Of a stretch of 64,000 nt of DNA, positions 54,308-63,506 are shown in pieces; the first letter of the stretch is position 1, and each line of letters opens with the position of its first letter. A model generated the notes under the pieces. It ran no database searches. It had not been told where the DNA came from and saw only the letters and a list, made by a program, of their open reading frames with translations. A program made the translations under genes and the position numbers. The stretch covers positions 239,246 to 303,245 of the forward strand of contig JABWCF010000003.1 in assembly GCA_013359255.1 (NCBI GenBank), given 5' to 3'. This DNA comes from Flavobacteriales bacterium. GTDB taxonomy: Bacteria > Bacteroidota > Bacteroidia > Flavobacteriales_E > Vicingaceae.

Positions 54308-56098
54308 TTATTTATTTTCTATGTAAAACAATTTTAGAGAATCTATATTTGCAGAAAACTGCTGTTTGTCTATGTTCCAAAGATAAATTTTTATAATTAC
54401 CTGTGAGTATTTATTTGAGGGAATAGTACGTACAAATTTTTTCTGTTCGCCCTTCCACTTAGATTTTATCCAATGCAGGGGAATGTAATCGTACAACAAC
54501 ACATTTCCATTGATATCTTTTGTCTCTAATACAAGTTGTGCGTGAAAAGGGTGCTTTTCAGTACTGAATATGCCACTAAACTGTACTTGCATATCCAAAT
54601 AATTGCTAGGCAATGTATCGGAAAAGATATCCAAAAACTCGTAATCGCCACTCATATTAGTACTTGTGTTGTAGGTAGGATAAAGCGTTTTTTCGGCAAA
54701 CTTTTTTCGTTTGTATAAAGTAAGAGCGTTAAGTTTTTGAGAAAAAATCTCTTCATACAAATCGGTTTTTAGAGTATCAAAATAATAGGAGGGCGTTACT
54801 AATAAATCGGCATTTAAGTCGGGTTTAGGTTGTATATGCATATTTTGCAGTTGTCCGCCATATTTTAAATTATAGTAAGCCCAGCTCATTTCGTAAAGAT
54901 GATAGGCATTCACAGTTAACACTGCATTTGTTTTGTTTTGTATTTTTTCAACTAGCTTGTAAACATCTTCTGTTAAATAAAGATTATTCCATAATTGAGT
55001 ACTTGTAAAGCTTGTATTTGCAATAGTGTAAAAAGGAAAGTATAAAGCAAGCAAGTTTGTATAAATAAACTTTTTATTCCAAGTAACAAGTTTATCGAAA
55101 GCAAAAAATAGAATACTCATTGAAAGAGGTATCAAATAAATTCCGGCACGATCTTCCGGATAGTTTACATGTAGTATTTTTTCTAATAAAATTACCGCTA
55201 TTACATTGCCTAATAATAACAGAGATGAAAATTTTTCGAAAGAAAAATATTTTTTTAAATCGAGAAAAATCGGTTTGTTATATAAATTAATAAACACCGA
55301 ACAAACCATAAGGATAGCGAGCAGAATAAGGAACCATGTTTCATTTTTTCCGAATTGATAAAGCGAAAGTGTTTTCATGGTAACTTCCATAAAACCATCG
55401 GTAGAACCTAAGTACAATAGTCCTTTTTCCTTCATCTGAAAAGCATAAACAGCAGCAGGAATATAAAACAGTAAACCGGGAATAAACAGCAATAAATAGT
55501 GTATAAACTGTTTGGAACGAGCCACAAAAACAAGATAAAAAAAATAGGCTGCAATAAAAATCAGGTAGTTGTTTAACAGCGACATGTTTGCCCATGCCGC
55601 CAAAGCCATAAATAACCAAGCTTTTAGTGCATGTCGGTTTTTATTGGTTTGAAAAAACAATACTAAATAAAACAAAGCACCCCACCAAAAAGCGATAGAC
55701 ATTCCGTAGCCTCTGCACAAAGTAAAAAAATCGAGTAAAAAAATAGGCGTAAGCATAGCCACCTGAAAAGCATAGCGGCTTACAAGATGTTTTAAAAAAT
55801 ACGAAGTGCGATAAATAAAGTATGCATACGTCAAAAAGGAAAGTACATTGGGCAAACGAATCCAGACTAAATCGTATCCGAAAAGTTTGTAGAAAATCCA
55901 AGCAAATGCCGAGTTTAAAATATGGTTATTGGCATCCCAGTGTGCCCGCCATGGCCAAAAATTTTCTTTGTGTATGTAATGAAAAAAAGTAGCCGCCTCA
56001 TCGTGCGAAAAAGCCTGTAGAGCGGCCTTACATACAAGAAAAACAAAAATAAATGCACTAAACAGCCAAAAGAAAGTACGATTTCGGGTATCCTTCAT
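54308..56098 (-). CDS. Polytopic membrane protein resembling GT39/ArnT glycosyltransferases
   Basis: 596 residues with about ten to twelve membrane helices. The first loop has FSHDEAATFFHYI and HWDANNHILNSAFAW, acidic motifs that fit a lipid-linked-sugar transferase. A soluble C-terminal domain of ~230 residues (after about residue 370) follows. The donor and acceptor are unknown. The gene sits exactly between scoA (9 bases) and scoB (4 bases), splitting that pair, and is part of the same minus-strand gene train. It is related in design but not in detail to the protein at 52027. Confidence 0.7.
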   Translation of the reverse strand: MKDTRNRTFFWLFSAFIFVFLVCKAALQAFSHDEAATFFHYIHKENFWPWRAHWDANNHILNSAFAWIFYKLFGYDLVWIRLPNVLSFLTYAYFIYRTSYFLKHLVSRYAFQVAMLTPIFLLDFFTLCRGYGMSIAFWWGALFYLVLFFQTNKNRHALKAWLFMALAAWANMSLLNNYLIFIAAYFFYLVFVARSKQFIHYLLLFIPGLLFYIPAAVYAFQMKEKGLLYLGSTDGFMEVTMKTLSLYQFGKNETWFLILLAILMVCSVFINLYNKPIFLDLKKYFSFEKFSSLLLLGNVIAVILLEKILHVNYPEDRAGIYLIPLSMSILFFAFDKLVTWNKKFIYTNLLALYFPFYTIANTSFTSTQLWNNLYLTEDVYKLVEKIQNKTNAVLTVNAYHLYEMSWAYYNLKYGGQLQNMHIQPKPDLNADLLVTPSYYFDTLKTDLYEEIFSQKLNALTLYKRKKFAEKTLYPTYNTSTNMSGDYEFLDIFSDTLPSNYLDMQVQFSGIFSTEKHPFHAQLVLETKDINGNVLLYDYIPLHWIKSKWKGEQKKFVRTIPSNKYSQVIIKIYLWNIDKQQFSANIDSLKLFYIENK

Positions 56099-56107
56099 AA
56101 GTGTGGG

Positions 56108-56818
56108 TTACACTTTTTTTCTGAGAGTGCGTTGTTCAATTCGCTTTTCGTAATTCCCTCCCTGAAAAATGCGGTGAACGTATATGCCCGGCAGGTGAAT
56201 ATGGTCGGGATCTAATTTGCCGGCAGGTACCAATTCTTCTACCTCGGCAATAGTAATTTTACCCGCCATGGCAATGAGCGGGTTGAAATTGCGGGAGGTT
56301 GCTTTAAAGATTAAATTGCCCATGGTGTCACCTTTCCATGCTTTTACTATAGAGTAGTCTATTTCAAAGGCATATTCCATAAGATATTCTTTTTCTTCTC
56401 CGTTAAAAACAAATGTTCTCGATTCTTTTCCGTTTGCGATTTCTGTGCCAACACCGGCAGGAGTGTAAATAGCAGGCATTCCGTATCCGGCTGCCATAAG
56501 ACGTGTAGCCAATGTGCCTTGCGGAATTAAATCTACCTCTAACTCACCGCTTAGAAGCTGACGTTCAAATTCGGCATTCTCTCCTACATAAGAGGAAATC
56601 ATTTTTTTAACTTGTTTTTTTTGGAGCATTAAACCTATTCCAAAATCATCTACCCCTGCGTTGTTAGAGATGCAGGTTAAATTTTTAATGCCTTTGTTTA
56701 CAATAGCGGAAATGCAATTTTCAGGAATACCGCAAAGGCCAAAGCCTCCGAGACCAAGTACCATATTGTCTGTTATTCCTTTAATGGCTTCTTCTGCGTT
56801 TGCTACGGTTTTATTCAT
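56108..56818 (-). CDS. scoA: 3-oxoacid CoA-transferase subunit A
   Basis: 236 residues of the alpha subunit: NMVLGLGGFGLCGIPENCISAI is the glycine-rich CoA-binding motif, ISNNAGVDDFGIGLML follows, and YTPAGVGTEIANGKESRTF and FEIDYSIVKAWKGDTMGNLIFKATSRNFNPLIAMAGKITIAEVEELV are characteristic. It works with ScoB (53647). It is eight bases after pbp1A and nine bases before the inserted membrane protein gene. Confidence 0.94.
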   Translation of the reverse strand: MNKTVANAEEAIKGITDNMVLGLGGFGLCGIPENCISAIVNKGIKNLTCISNNAGVDDFGIGLMLQKKQVKKMISSYVGENAEFERQLLSGELEVDLIPQGTLATRLMAAGYGMPAIYTPAGVGTEIANGKESRTFVFNGEEKEYLMEYAFEIDYSIVKAWKGDTMGNLIFKATSRNFNPLIAMAGKITIAEVEELVPAGKLDPDHIHLPGIYVHRIFQGGNYEKRIEQRTLRKKV

Positions 56819-56826
56819 AGAAATAG

Positions 56827-59223
56827 TTATTTATTAAAATCTTCTTCGCCTGTGTTTTGTTGTTGATAAATGCTGCAATCGAGTTCTACTTTTAAAGGAG
56901 CTTCTGGTTTCTCAAAATCTCCCTGAGAATATTTAAGCTTGGTATCGGCAAAAACTTTTTGCATATAATAGCCCCAAATGGGTAAGCCCATATTAGCTCC
57001 TTGCCCATAATAGGTAGAGGAAAAACGCACACTGCGATCTTCGGCACCTACCCACACTCCTGTTACCAAATCCGGAGTTAAGCCCATAAACCATGCATCG
57101 GAGTTATTTTGTGTAGTACCAGTTTTGGCAGCAATAGGGCTTCTAAATCCAACATAGGGACGGTCTTTGGTTATGCTTCCCCTCAGCCGCATTCCGGTAC
57201 CTGTGGTTTTTCCTTTGGCTTTATTGTAAGCTCCATCAACAACACCTTTCATAAGTTGTACCATAACGTATGCCGATTGTTCATCGAGTGCCTCTTTACT
57301 TTTTGGAATAAATTCTTTGATAACATTGCCGTGTTTATCTTCTATTCTCATAAGATAGGTAGGCTGAATCCAAACTCCTTTGTTTGCAAAAGTGGAATTG
57401 GCTCCGGTAAGTTCATATACATTTAAATCGGCAACGCCTAAACACAATGAAGGAACGGGTTCCAGGTGACTTGTAATACCTAAATCGCGGGCCATATCTA
57501 CTACGGTTTGCGGACCAAAGCGTTTCATAATCCATGCGGTAACAGTGTTCAGAGAGTTAGCTAATGCATATTTAAGGGTTACATTGTATCCGTAATCTGG
57601 CTCAGAATTTTTGGGTGTCCAATCTTGCAATAAACCAAACTCTCCTTTTCTAAAAGTATATTGTACGTTGGGTAATTCGTAACAAGGCGAAAACCCATCA
57701 CGCATTGCCACCGAGTATACAATGGGTTTAAATGTAGAACCCACTTGGCGCTTTGCCTGGTATACATGGTCGAAAGCGAAGTGTTTAAAATTGATTCCAC
57801 CTACCCACGCACGAATATACCCGGTTTGGGGTTCCATACTCATTAATCCAGCTTGTAAAAAACTTTTGTAATAGCGTATAGAATCGATAGGGGCAAGAAG
57901 TGTGTCTTTATCGCCATTCCATGTAAACACCGTCATTTTTGCCTTTTTCCCAAAATAAGCATCGAGCGAATCGGAGGGTAAAGCTTGCCATTGGGTATTG
58001 CAATCACTGGAAGTACAATGGTAAAAATAACTTTTGCCTTCTTTCATTTTTTCAATAGATTTTCCTCTTCGGTTGCATTTTGGGCATTCATTACCTATAA
58101 AAATTCGGTAGCGTTGCGAGCGTTTTATGGCAATATCTAAAATTTGTTTTATTTCTCGTTGCGAAACACGCGAATCGAAAGGGGCATTTTTTTTCTTTTT
58201 TAAATCGTTGAAAAGGGCCGGTTGTAAATGTGTTTTCAGGTGTTCCTGCACCGCCCATTCGGCATATTCTTGCATTCGGGAATGTATGGTGGTATAAATT
58301 TTTAATCCGTCTTTGTAAATGTCGTAAGGAGTACCATCTTTCTTTGCCAATTTGTAATGGCCGTTTTCGTCTTTTTCTTTAAAGAGGGCATCTAGTTCTA
58401 TTCTTAATACTTCTCTGAAATACGGGGCAATTCCTTCTTTATGGTCTACTACTTTATAATTTAATTTTAAGGGAACCGCTTTTAGTGAATCAAATTCATT
58501 TTTTGAAAGAGTGTTATTTTTTACCATTTGTGCTAAAACCACATTTCTGCGAAACATAGTGGTATCAGGTCTTTTCACAGGATTAAAAAGGGATGGATTT
58601 TTTGCCATACCAACCAACATAGCTGCTTCTTCCAATAACAACTCGTTGGGTTCTTTGCTAAAATACACATTGGCAGCCGATTTTACTCCTACTGCATTGT
58701 TTACAAAATCGAGGCGATTGAAGTACATGGCTATAATTTCTTCTTTGGTATAATATCTTTCTAAGCGTACGGCAATAATCCATTCTTGTAATTTTTGCAT
58801 AATACGTTCTGCCATATTGCTGGCAGGTTCGTTAAAAAGCATTTTCGCCAATTGTTGTGTAATGGTGCTGGCTCCACCTGCTTTTCCGAGTTTTACCACA
58901 GCCCTTACCAAGCCCCTGAAATCGATTCCGGAATGATTATAAAAACGCTCGTCTTCGGTTGCTACCAAGGCGGTAATAAGATGCGGAGATAAATCGGAAT
59001 AACGGATATTAACGCGGTTTTCTTTAAAGTACCTTCCCAATGTTTTACCATCGGCCGAAATAATTTCGCTGGCTAAATTGCTTTTGGGGTTTTCCAAATC
59101 TTCGAATGAGGGGAGCGGTTGAAACCCCAGCCAACCATTTCCGGCACAAAGCATAACAAACAGGAACATTAAAAAACAGCCACCAAAAAGAATCCATAAA
59201 TATTTTACTTTATTTTTCAGCAT
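56827..59223 (-). CDS. Penicillin-binding protein 1A (bifunctional transglycosylase/transpeptidase)
   Basis: 798-residue class A PBP. An N-terminal membrane helix (YLWILFGGCFLMFLFVML) is followed by the GT51 glycosyltransferase domain (ATEDERFYNHSGIDFRG, STITQQLAKMLF). An insertion with four cysteines (CPKC...C...C) resembles a zinc ribbon. The transpeptidase domain has STFK as the Ser-x-x-Lys motif, SLN and KTGTTQNN. It builds and cross-links peptidoglycan. It begins one base after gldH, in the holB-ricT-gldH-pbp order I associate with Flavobacteriia, and scoA follows. Confidence 0.93.
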   Translation of the reverse strand: MLKNKVKYLWILFGGCFLMFLFVMLCAGNGWLGFQPLPSFEDLENPKSNLASEIISADGKTLGRYFKENRVNIRYSDLSPHLITALVATEDERFYNHSGIDFRGLVRAVVKLGKAGGASTITQQLAKMLFNEPASNMAERIMQKLQEWIIAVRLERYYTKEEIIAMYFNRLDFVNNAVGVKSAANVYFSKEPNELLLEEAAMLVGMAKNPSLFNPVKRPDTTMFRRNVVLAQMVKNNTLSKNEFDSLKAVPLKLNYKVVDHKEGIAPYFREVLRIELDALFKEKDENGHYKLAKKDGTPYDIYKDGLKIYTTIHSRMQEYAEWAVQEHLKTHLQPALFNDLKKKKNAPFDSRVSQREIKQILDIAIKRSQRYRIFIGNECPKCNRRGKSIEKMKEGKSYFYHCTSSDCNTQWQALPSDSLDAYFGKKAKMTVFTWNGDKDTLLAPIDSIRYYKSFLQAGLMSMEPQTGYIRAWVGGINFKHFAFDHVYQAKRQVGSTFKPIVYSVAMRDGFSPCYELPNVQYTFRKGEFGLLQDWTPKNSEPDYGYNVTLKYALANSLNTVTAWIMKRFGPQTVVDMARDLGITSHLEPVPSLCLGVADLNVYELTGANSTFANKGVWIQPTYLMRIEDKHGNVIKEFIPKSKEALDEQSAYVMVQLMKGVVDGAYNKAKGKTTGTGMRLRGSITKDRPYVGFRSPIAAKTGTTQNNSDAWFMGLTPDLVTGVWVGAEDRSVRFSSTYYGQGANMGLPIWGYYMQKVFADTKLKYSQGDFEKPEAPLKVELDCSIYQQQNTGEEDFNK

Positions 59224-59224
59224 A

Positions 59225-59698
59225 TTATTTACTGTTTTTTTCTATTCGCAATCCTACATCGGTTATAGCTTCCAGTTTTTCGTGTCGCATAGCTTGTATG
59301 TAATTTACTTTGTATTTACCTAGCATTGGAAACTTTACACCCCATTTGTATGGAATGCGATTGTCCCATAAATTGCCGGCACTTTTTCCAAGAAACCGGC
59401 CTTTTTCATCGGTAAGTAAACAGTTTAATGTATCGGTGGCTTTTTTTCCATCGGGTGCGGTAAGTTGTAAAAAAAGATAAATGTTGCTATAGGGATAATC
59501 ATTGCGATTGCGAATATTAATTAGAATGTTGTATTCGGCCAGGGTATCGGTTATTTCAAATTCAAATGTGGCCATGTTGTCCATTGCCCAAGAGCCTCCT
59601 TCTACCGTTATATTTTGTTCGAACACCCTGTTTTTATCGCAGGCCAAAAACATCAGACTTAGAACTGATAAAAAAATGTATAAGGCACTATTTTTCAC
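59225..59698 (-). CDS. gldH: Gliding motility lipoprotein GldH
   Basis: 157-residue lipoprotein, acylated at Cys20 in MFLACDKN. The family pattern is visible: GGSWAMDNMATFEFEITDTLAEYNILINIRNRNDYPYSNIYLF, then GNLWDNRIPYKWGVKFPMLGKYKVNYIQAMR. GldH is needed for gliding and is found with other Gld proteins that together support T9SS function in Flavobacteriia; its direct role is not known. It overlaps ricT by four bases and is one base from pbp1A. Confidence 0.93.
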   Translation of the reverse strand: MKNSALYIFLSVLSLMFLACDKNRVFEQNITVEGGSWAMDNMATFEFEITDTLAEYNILINIRNRNDYPYSNIYLFLQLTAPDGKKATDTLNCLLTDEKGRFLGKSAGNLWDNRIPYKWGVKFPMLGKYKVNYIQAMRHEKLEAITDVGLRIEKNSK

Positions 59699-60870
59699 TT
59701 TGTGGGGCGGTTATTTTTAGATGGTTTATTTTTGTTATTGTTTCCCTGCTTGTTAAAATATTTTTTCTTTTTTCCTTTTTTCTTATCGAAACGAGTGAGA
59801 CTATCTTGCCCTACCACGTTTTCGAAGTCGGGAAGTTTACGTACCGGGGTCGAAATTTTTTCGAGGAGTTCATCGGGTTTGTTTCCTTTAGAATTCATTT
59901 CTATCAGTTCTTTTACACGAGGTAAGGGAAGCTCAACAAAATCGCCCGGATTTTCGAAATAGGAGTACCACATTTTTCTTTTAAACACATCTAGTTTTTG
60001 AAAAAAGGCAGCCCCTCTTTTGGTTTCTAATTTTATTTCGGTGTTGGGAAAATCGCGCATGGATTCTACATACGCATCGAGTTCGTAGTTTAAGCAGCAT
60101 TTTAATTTTCCGCACTGTCCGGCCAGTTTCATGGGGTTTAGAGAAAGTTGTTGGTAACGTGCCGCAGCCGTAGAAACCGAACGAAAATCGGTAAGCCAGG
60201 TAGAGCAACATAATTCTCTGCCACAGGAACCAATACCTCCCAAACGACTTGCTTCCTGACGCATGCCAATTTGTTTCATTTCAATGCGTACTTTAAATTC
60301 TTCGGCATATTTTTTTATCAATTCTCTGAAATCAACTCTTCCTTCGGCTGTGTAGTAGAATATTACTTTGGTTCCATCGCCCTGAAATTCTACATCGCTT
60401 ATTTTCATTTCCAAATTTAGCTGCAACGCTAACTGGCGAGAGCGTTCCATTACCTTTTGTTCTTTGTTTCTTGATTCCTGCCACTTGTCTATATCTTTTT
60501 GTCTTGCTATTCGGTATAATTTTTTAATATCGGCCGAATCGGGTTTTACATTTCTTTTACTCATTTGTAGTTTTACCAATTCACCGGTTAAAGAAACCAT
60601 TCCAATATCGTGCCCCGGAGAGCCTTCTACGGCAACAGCATCGCCTTCTTTCAGGTCTATTTCGTTTACATTACGAAAAAACTCTTTGCGACTGTTTTTA
60701 AAGCGTACTTCTACACAATCAAAGGGTTTCATTCCGTGCGGCAATTCCATGCCCGCAAGCCAGTTGAATACATTTAATTTATTGCAACCTCCACTGGCAC
60801 AAAGCCCATTGTTTTTGCAACCGGCAGGGGTTCCGCTCCCGTTGTTATTGGCACATGATAAACATTCCAT
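59695..60870 (-). CDS. ricT: RicT/PSP1-domain protein (YaaT-like)
   Basis: 391 residues with a cysteine-rich N terminus (ECLSCANNNGSG, CKNNGLCASGGCNKLN) and the PSP1 C-terminal domain. Typical motifs include FYYTAEGRVDFRELIK, LGGIGSCGRELCCSTWL and CGKLKCCLNYEL. The last ~40 residues are a Lys/Asn-rich tail. In Bacillus, YaaT (RicT) is part of a [4Fe-4S] complex acting in RNA maturation and sporulation; its Bacteroidota role is less clear. A TAACTTTG -7 element at 60896-60903 gives it a promoter at the end of holB. Confidence 0.92.
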   Translation of the reverse strand: MECLSCANNNGSGTPAGCKNNGLCASGGCNKLNVFNWLAGMELPHGMKPFDCVEVRFKNSRKEFFRNVNEIDLKEGDAVAVEGSPGHDIGMVSLTGELVKLQMSKRNVKPDSADIKKLYRIARQKDIDKWQESRNKEQKVMERSRQLALQLNLEMKISDVEFQGDGTKVIFYYTAEGRVDFRELIKKYAEEFKVRIEMKQIGMRQEASRLGGIGSCGRELCCSTWLTDFRSVSTAAARYQQLSLNPMKLAGQCGKLKCCLNYELDAYVESMRDFPNTEIKLETKRGAAFFQKLDVFKRKMWYSYFENPGDFVELPLPRVKELIEMNSKGNKPDELLEKISTPVRKLPDFENVVGQDSLTRFDKKKGKKKKYFNKQGNNNKNKPSKNNRPTK

Positions 60871-60895
60871 ACTTGTTCCTGCGTTTAGTAAGCGG

Positions 60896-60903
60896 CAAAG
60901 TTA
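60896..60903 (-). promoter_or_regulatory. -7 element (TAACTTTG on minus strand) for ricT
   Basis: The plus strand CAAAGTTA is the complement of TAACTTTG, an exact match, just downstream of the holB stop and 26 bases before the ricT start. It suggests that ricT and downstream genes have a promoter independent of holB. Confidence 0.5.
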
Positions 60904-60904
60904 C

Positions 60905-62035
60905 TTAATTCGCTTTAAGTAATTTGGCTATCTTAAAACTCAAATCGAGCAGCAAAATTTTTGCATTGGCATTTCGTTCTAAATCCGCTATGGCCTTATT
61001 TATTTCGGTGGTTAGAGGAATAATATTTTTTTCGTTTACAAATTTCGAGAGTTTGGAAAGGCTTTCTTTTGTTTCTCCTTCTGTTTTTGCTAAGTCGTTT
61101 ATGTGGTAACGTATCACTATACACTCTCTAAGCATTCGGGTAGTGTATTGTAAAAAGTTTTTCATACTTTCTCGGGGCAAACCGGCAGTGCTTTCGCTCC
61201 ACCTAATCATTTCGGGGATTTTTCTCGCAAATGCGTACCGAAACCAGGTAATAAACAGGTTAAACTGAGAAGATATTTCTTCTTCTTTCTCTATTAATGT
61301 TAAGGCTTCTGCATAGTTGCCATCGGCCATAAGGGCTACCTGCATGGCTGTTTCATGGTTTAGCTGATATTCTTCTTTAAGTTTTTCTGCTATTTCTTTC
61401 TCTTTTAGAGAGGTAATTTTTACCAATTGAGTGCGAGAAACAATAGTGGGCAACAATTTATCGTAGTCTTCTACCACTAATAAAAAAACGGTTTTTTCGG
61501 GTGGCTCTTCCAATACTTTAAGGAGTTTGTTGGCGGCTGCAATGTTCATGCGTTCGGCCATCCAAATTACCAAAATGCGATACTCTGCTTCGTAGGGTTT
61601 CAGGTTTAATGCTTTTATCATTTCGGCACTCTCTTCTACCGAAATATTTCCTTGTTTATTTTCAGAACCAAGATTTTCTAGCCATTGAGCTAAACTCAAA
61701 TAGGGGTTTTTCAAAAAACTCTTTCTCCATTCAGCAATAAAAAAACTGCTTACGGGTTTTGTTTTTATTTTTTCGGTGGTAGTTACCGGAAAAAAGAGAT
61801 GTAAATCGGGGTGTACTAATTTTTGCATTTTGATACACGATGGACATATACCACAAGAATCGGTTTCGGTTTTTTGCGTGCAAAAAATATATTGGGCATA
61901 AGCTAATGCCAAAGGCAGTGACCCTGTTCCCTCTTTGCCATAAAACAATTGTGCATGGCTGATGCGGTTGTCTGTAATCGTATGAAGTAGTCTTTGTTTT
62001 ACTTCCTCCTGACCTATTATTTCGGAAAATTTCAT
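60905..62035 (-). CDS. holB: DNA polymerase III delta-prime subunit-like protein
   Basis: 376 residues. The N-terminal AAA+ clamp-loader fold has IIGQEEVKQRLLHTITDNRISHAQLFYGKEG; a true Walker A lysine is missing, as expected for a non-hydrolysing delta-prime subunit. A zinc-binding group CGICPSCIKM is present, then EEPPEKTVFLLVV and a sensor-like SRTQLVKI. It helps load the sliding clamp. Its 5' end lies 17 bases from a TAGGTTTG promoter element, and it begins the long minus-strand gene train. Confidence 0.93.
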   Translation of the reverse strand: MKFSEIIGQEEVKQRLLHTITDNRISHAQLFYGKEGTGSLPLALAYAQYIFCTQKTETDSCGICPSCIKMQKLVHPDLHLFFPVTTTEKIKTKPVSSFFIAEWRKSFLKNPYLSLAQWLENLGSENKQGNISVEESAEMIKALNLKPYEAEYRILVIWMAERMNIAAANKLLKVLEEPPEKTVFLLVVEDYDKLLPTIVSRTQLVKITSLKEKEIAEKLKEEYQLNHETAMQVALMADGNYAEALTLIEKEEEISSQFNLFITWFRYAFARKIPEMIRWSESTAGLPRESMKNFLQYTTRMLRECIVIRYHINDLAKTEGETKESLSKLSKFVNEKNIIPLTTEINKAIADLERNANAKILLLDLSFKIAKLLKAN

Positions 62036-62051
62036 TCCTTTTTTCTTGCCT

Positions 62052-62059
62052 CAAACCTA
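62052..62059 (-). promoter_or_regulatory. -7 element (TAGGTTTG on minus strand) for holB
   Basis: The plus strand CAAACCTA is the complement of TAGGTTTG, an exact TAnnTTTG match ending 17 bases before the holB start codon. Confidence 0.55.
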
Positions 62060-62217
62060 CTGAATTAATTTGTATTACTTGTTGTATAAACTTGTTGGGA
62101 ATACGAATTTTCTTTCAAGTACTTATTGGTCATTAATTAGCCCTTTCGTTATCTAATTAAACGTTTTGGAATTCTCAAAAATATTTCGTTAACTTTACTT
62201 GCACAAAAATTTACACC

Positions 62218-63413
62218 ATGCACACACCACACAAAAACAACAAGGGTACATTTACCCCCCCCCTTCTAAGCTACTAAATATCAATTTGTTATGCTTGTTT
62301 ATGAGCATATTTCCCTTTTCGGCCATTAGCCAAAACCTGCCCAACACCTTGCCCGATACAGGTTTTGTAGGCGTAGGCACCAATAACCCCACCTGTAATT
62401 TTCAAGTAATAGGGCAAAGCCAAATAAGCGGTAATCTAACCGTAGACAGTAGCCTTACTATTTCCGATTCGGCACGCATAGACAATAATCTGCGAGTAAA
62501 CGGACATTTATTTGTAGGTAAAAACGCATATATTACCGATACCACTTTTTCTAATGTAATGCGAGTGCATCGAATCACTCCAAGTACAGGCGATAGCTTA
62601 GTTTATTTTGGCGATAGCTCCTTGGTGGTAAATACTATTTCACATTTAATTTACCCCGAAGCCGATTTTGATATTCCGAATCCTATTATCAAAGGCACAG
62701 GTGTGGGCAGTCCGAACATAAGCCCCAAAGGCGATTATTCCGTAGCCGTAGGAAATAGAATAAACATTGATGCCAATGCCAAAAACAGTGTGGCTATTGG
62801 CACAGGTGTTTTACCTAATGGCCCTTCCTTGCAACAATACATTCCTAATTCCATTATGCTGGGTGCTAACAGTAATTTACCTACCCTATTTATTTCGCCC
62901 GCAAATGGCATAAACACAAGGGGTAAAGTGGGTGTAGGCACCAGCAGTCCACAAGCCAAATTGCAAGTAAACCAAAGCGAAGAAAACGAAAAAGCTTTTT
63001 CTGTTTTTAACCCAAACCAATCGGAAAACGGATGCAACGGCATAGATGTATTTCGTGTGTGGGGCAATGGCAACGTAGAAGCCAACGATGTAAGAGTAAA
63101 AGTACTGGGCTGGTGCGATGATGTTTTTGCTTCAGAATACAAATTACAAAGCATACCCGAATTGGAAAAATACATAAAACAACACCAACATTTACCCAAC
63201 ATACCCAGCGAAAAAGAAGTAATGGAACAAGGCATAAGCCTATCTGATATGAACGCTCGTTTGCTTAAACAAATAGAAGAACAGGCTTTGCACATTATAG
63301 AATTAAACAAACGTTTAGAAAAGTTAGAAGAAAACGGCGGTAAAAGAAAGCTGAAATCAGAACAACACCCACACCGTCATTGCGAGGGAGGAACGAGCGA
63401 AGCAATCCTTTGA
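62218..63413 (+). CDS. Secreted phage-tail-fiber-like protein, start interrupted by a C9 tract (possible phase variation)
   Basis: The long frame gives a ~370-residue product of the Bacteroidota tail-fiber-like group: GFVGVGTNNPTCNFQV and KVGVGTSSPQAKLQV repeats, then a trimerisation/coiled-coil end (ISLSDMNARLLKQIEEQALHIIELNKRLEKLEEN). It has no good in-frame ATG before the signal-like LLNINLLCLFMSIFPFSAISQ; the track uses TTG at 62199. An ATG at 62218 leads through nine Cs at 62255-62263 and out of frame. One extra C, or two fewer, would join ATG and main frame to give a complete signal peptide. The gene is drawn from 62218 with this break. Either phase variation or a sequencing slip is possible. 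The last ~11 codons come from a hairpin repeat. Confidence 0.65.
62255..62263 (+). repeat. C9 homopolymer tract
   Basis: Nine C residues in an otherwise AT-rich region, between the likely start codon at 62218 and the main frame of the surface protein. The ATG frame stops shortly after the tract; a tract of ten (or seven) would restore the frame. Confidence 0.9.
63376..63408. repeat. Hairpin repeat 1 (GTCATTGCGAGG... type) inside the gene end
   Basis: GTCATTGCGAGGGAGGAACG...GCAATCC is of a type found as a scattered extragenic repeat in many bacteria. Here it overlaps the last codons of the tail-fiber-like gene (residues HCEGGTSEAIL). ATTGC and GCAAT at its ends can pair. Confidence 0.65.
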
Positions 63414-63466
63414 TAAATGAAATTAGAAACTTGAAATATGGAGCACCATTTATTCCGAACCATAAA

Positions 63467-63491
63467 GATGCTGAAACAAGTTCAGCATGAC
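63467..63491. repeat. Hairpin repeat 2 (minus orientation)
   Basis: GATGCTGAA, ACAAG loop, TTCAGCATGAC. Eight-pair perfect stem (ATGCTGAA/TTCAGCAT). Its complement GTCATGCTGAACTTG... aligns with repeat 3. Confidence 0.8.
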
Positions 63492-63506
63492 GAAAAGAAA
63501 GGGCAA

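Noticed and set aside
62735-63310. 191-codon minus-strand ORF inside the tail-fiber-like gene
   Set aside because: It is antisense to a clear coding frame and its translation has no recognisable domain.
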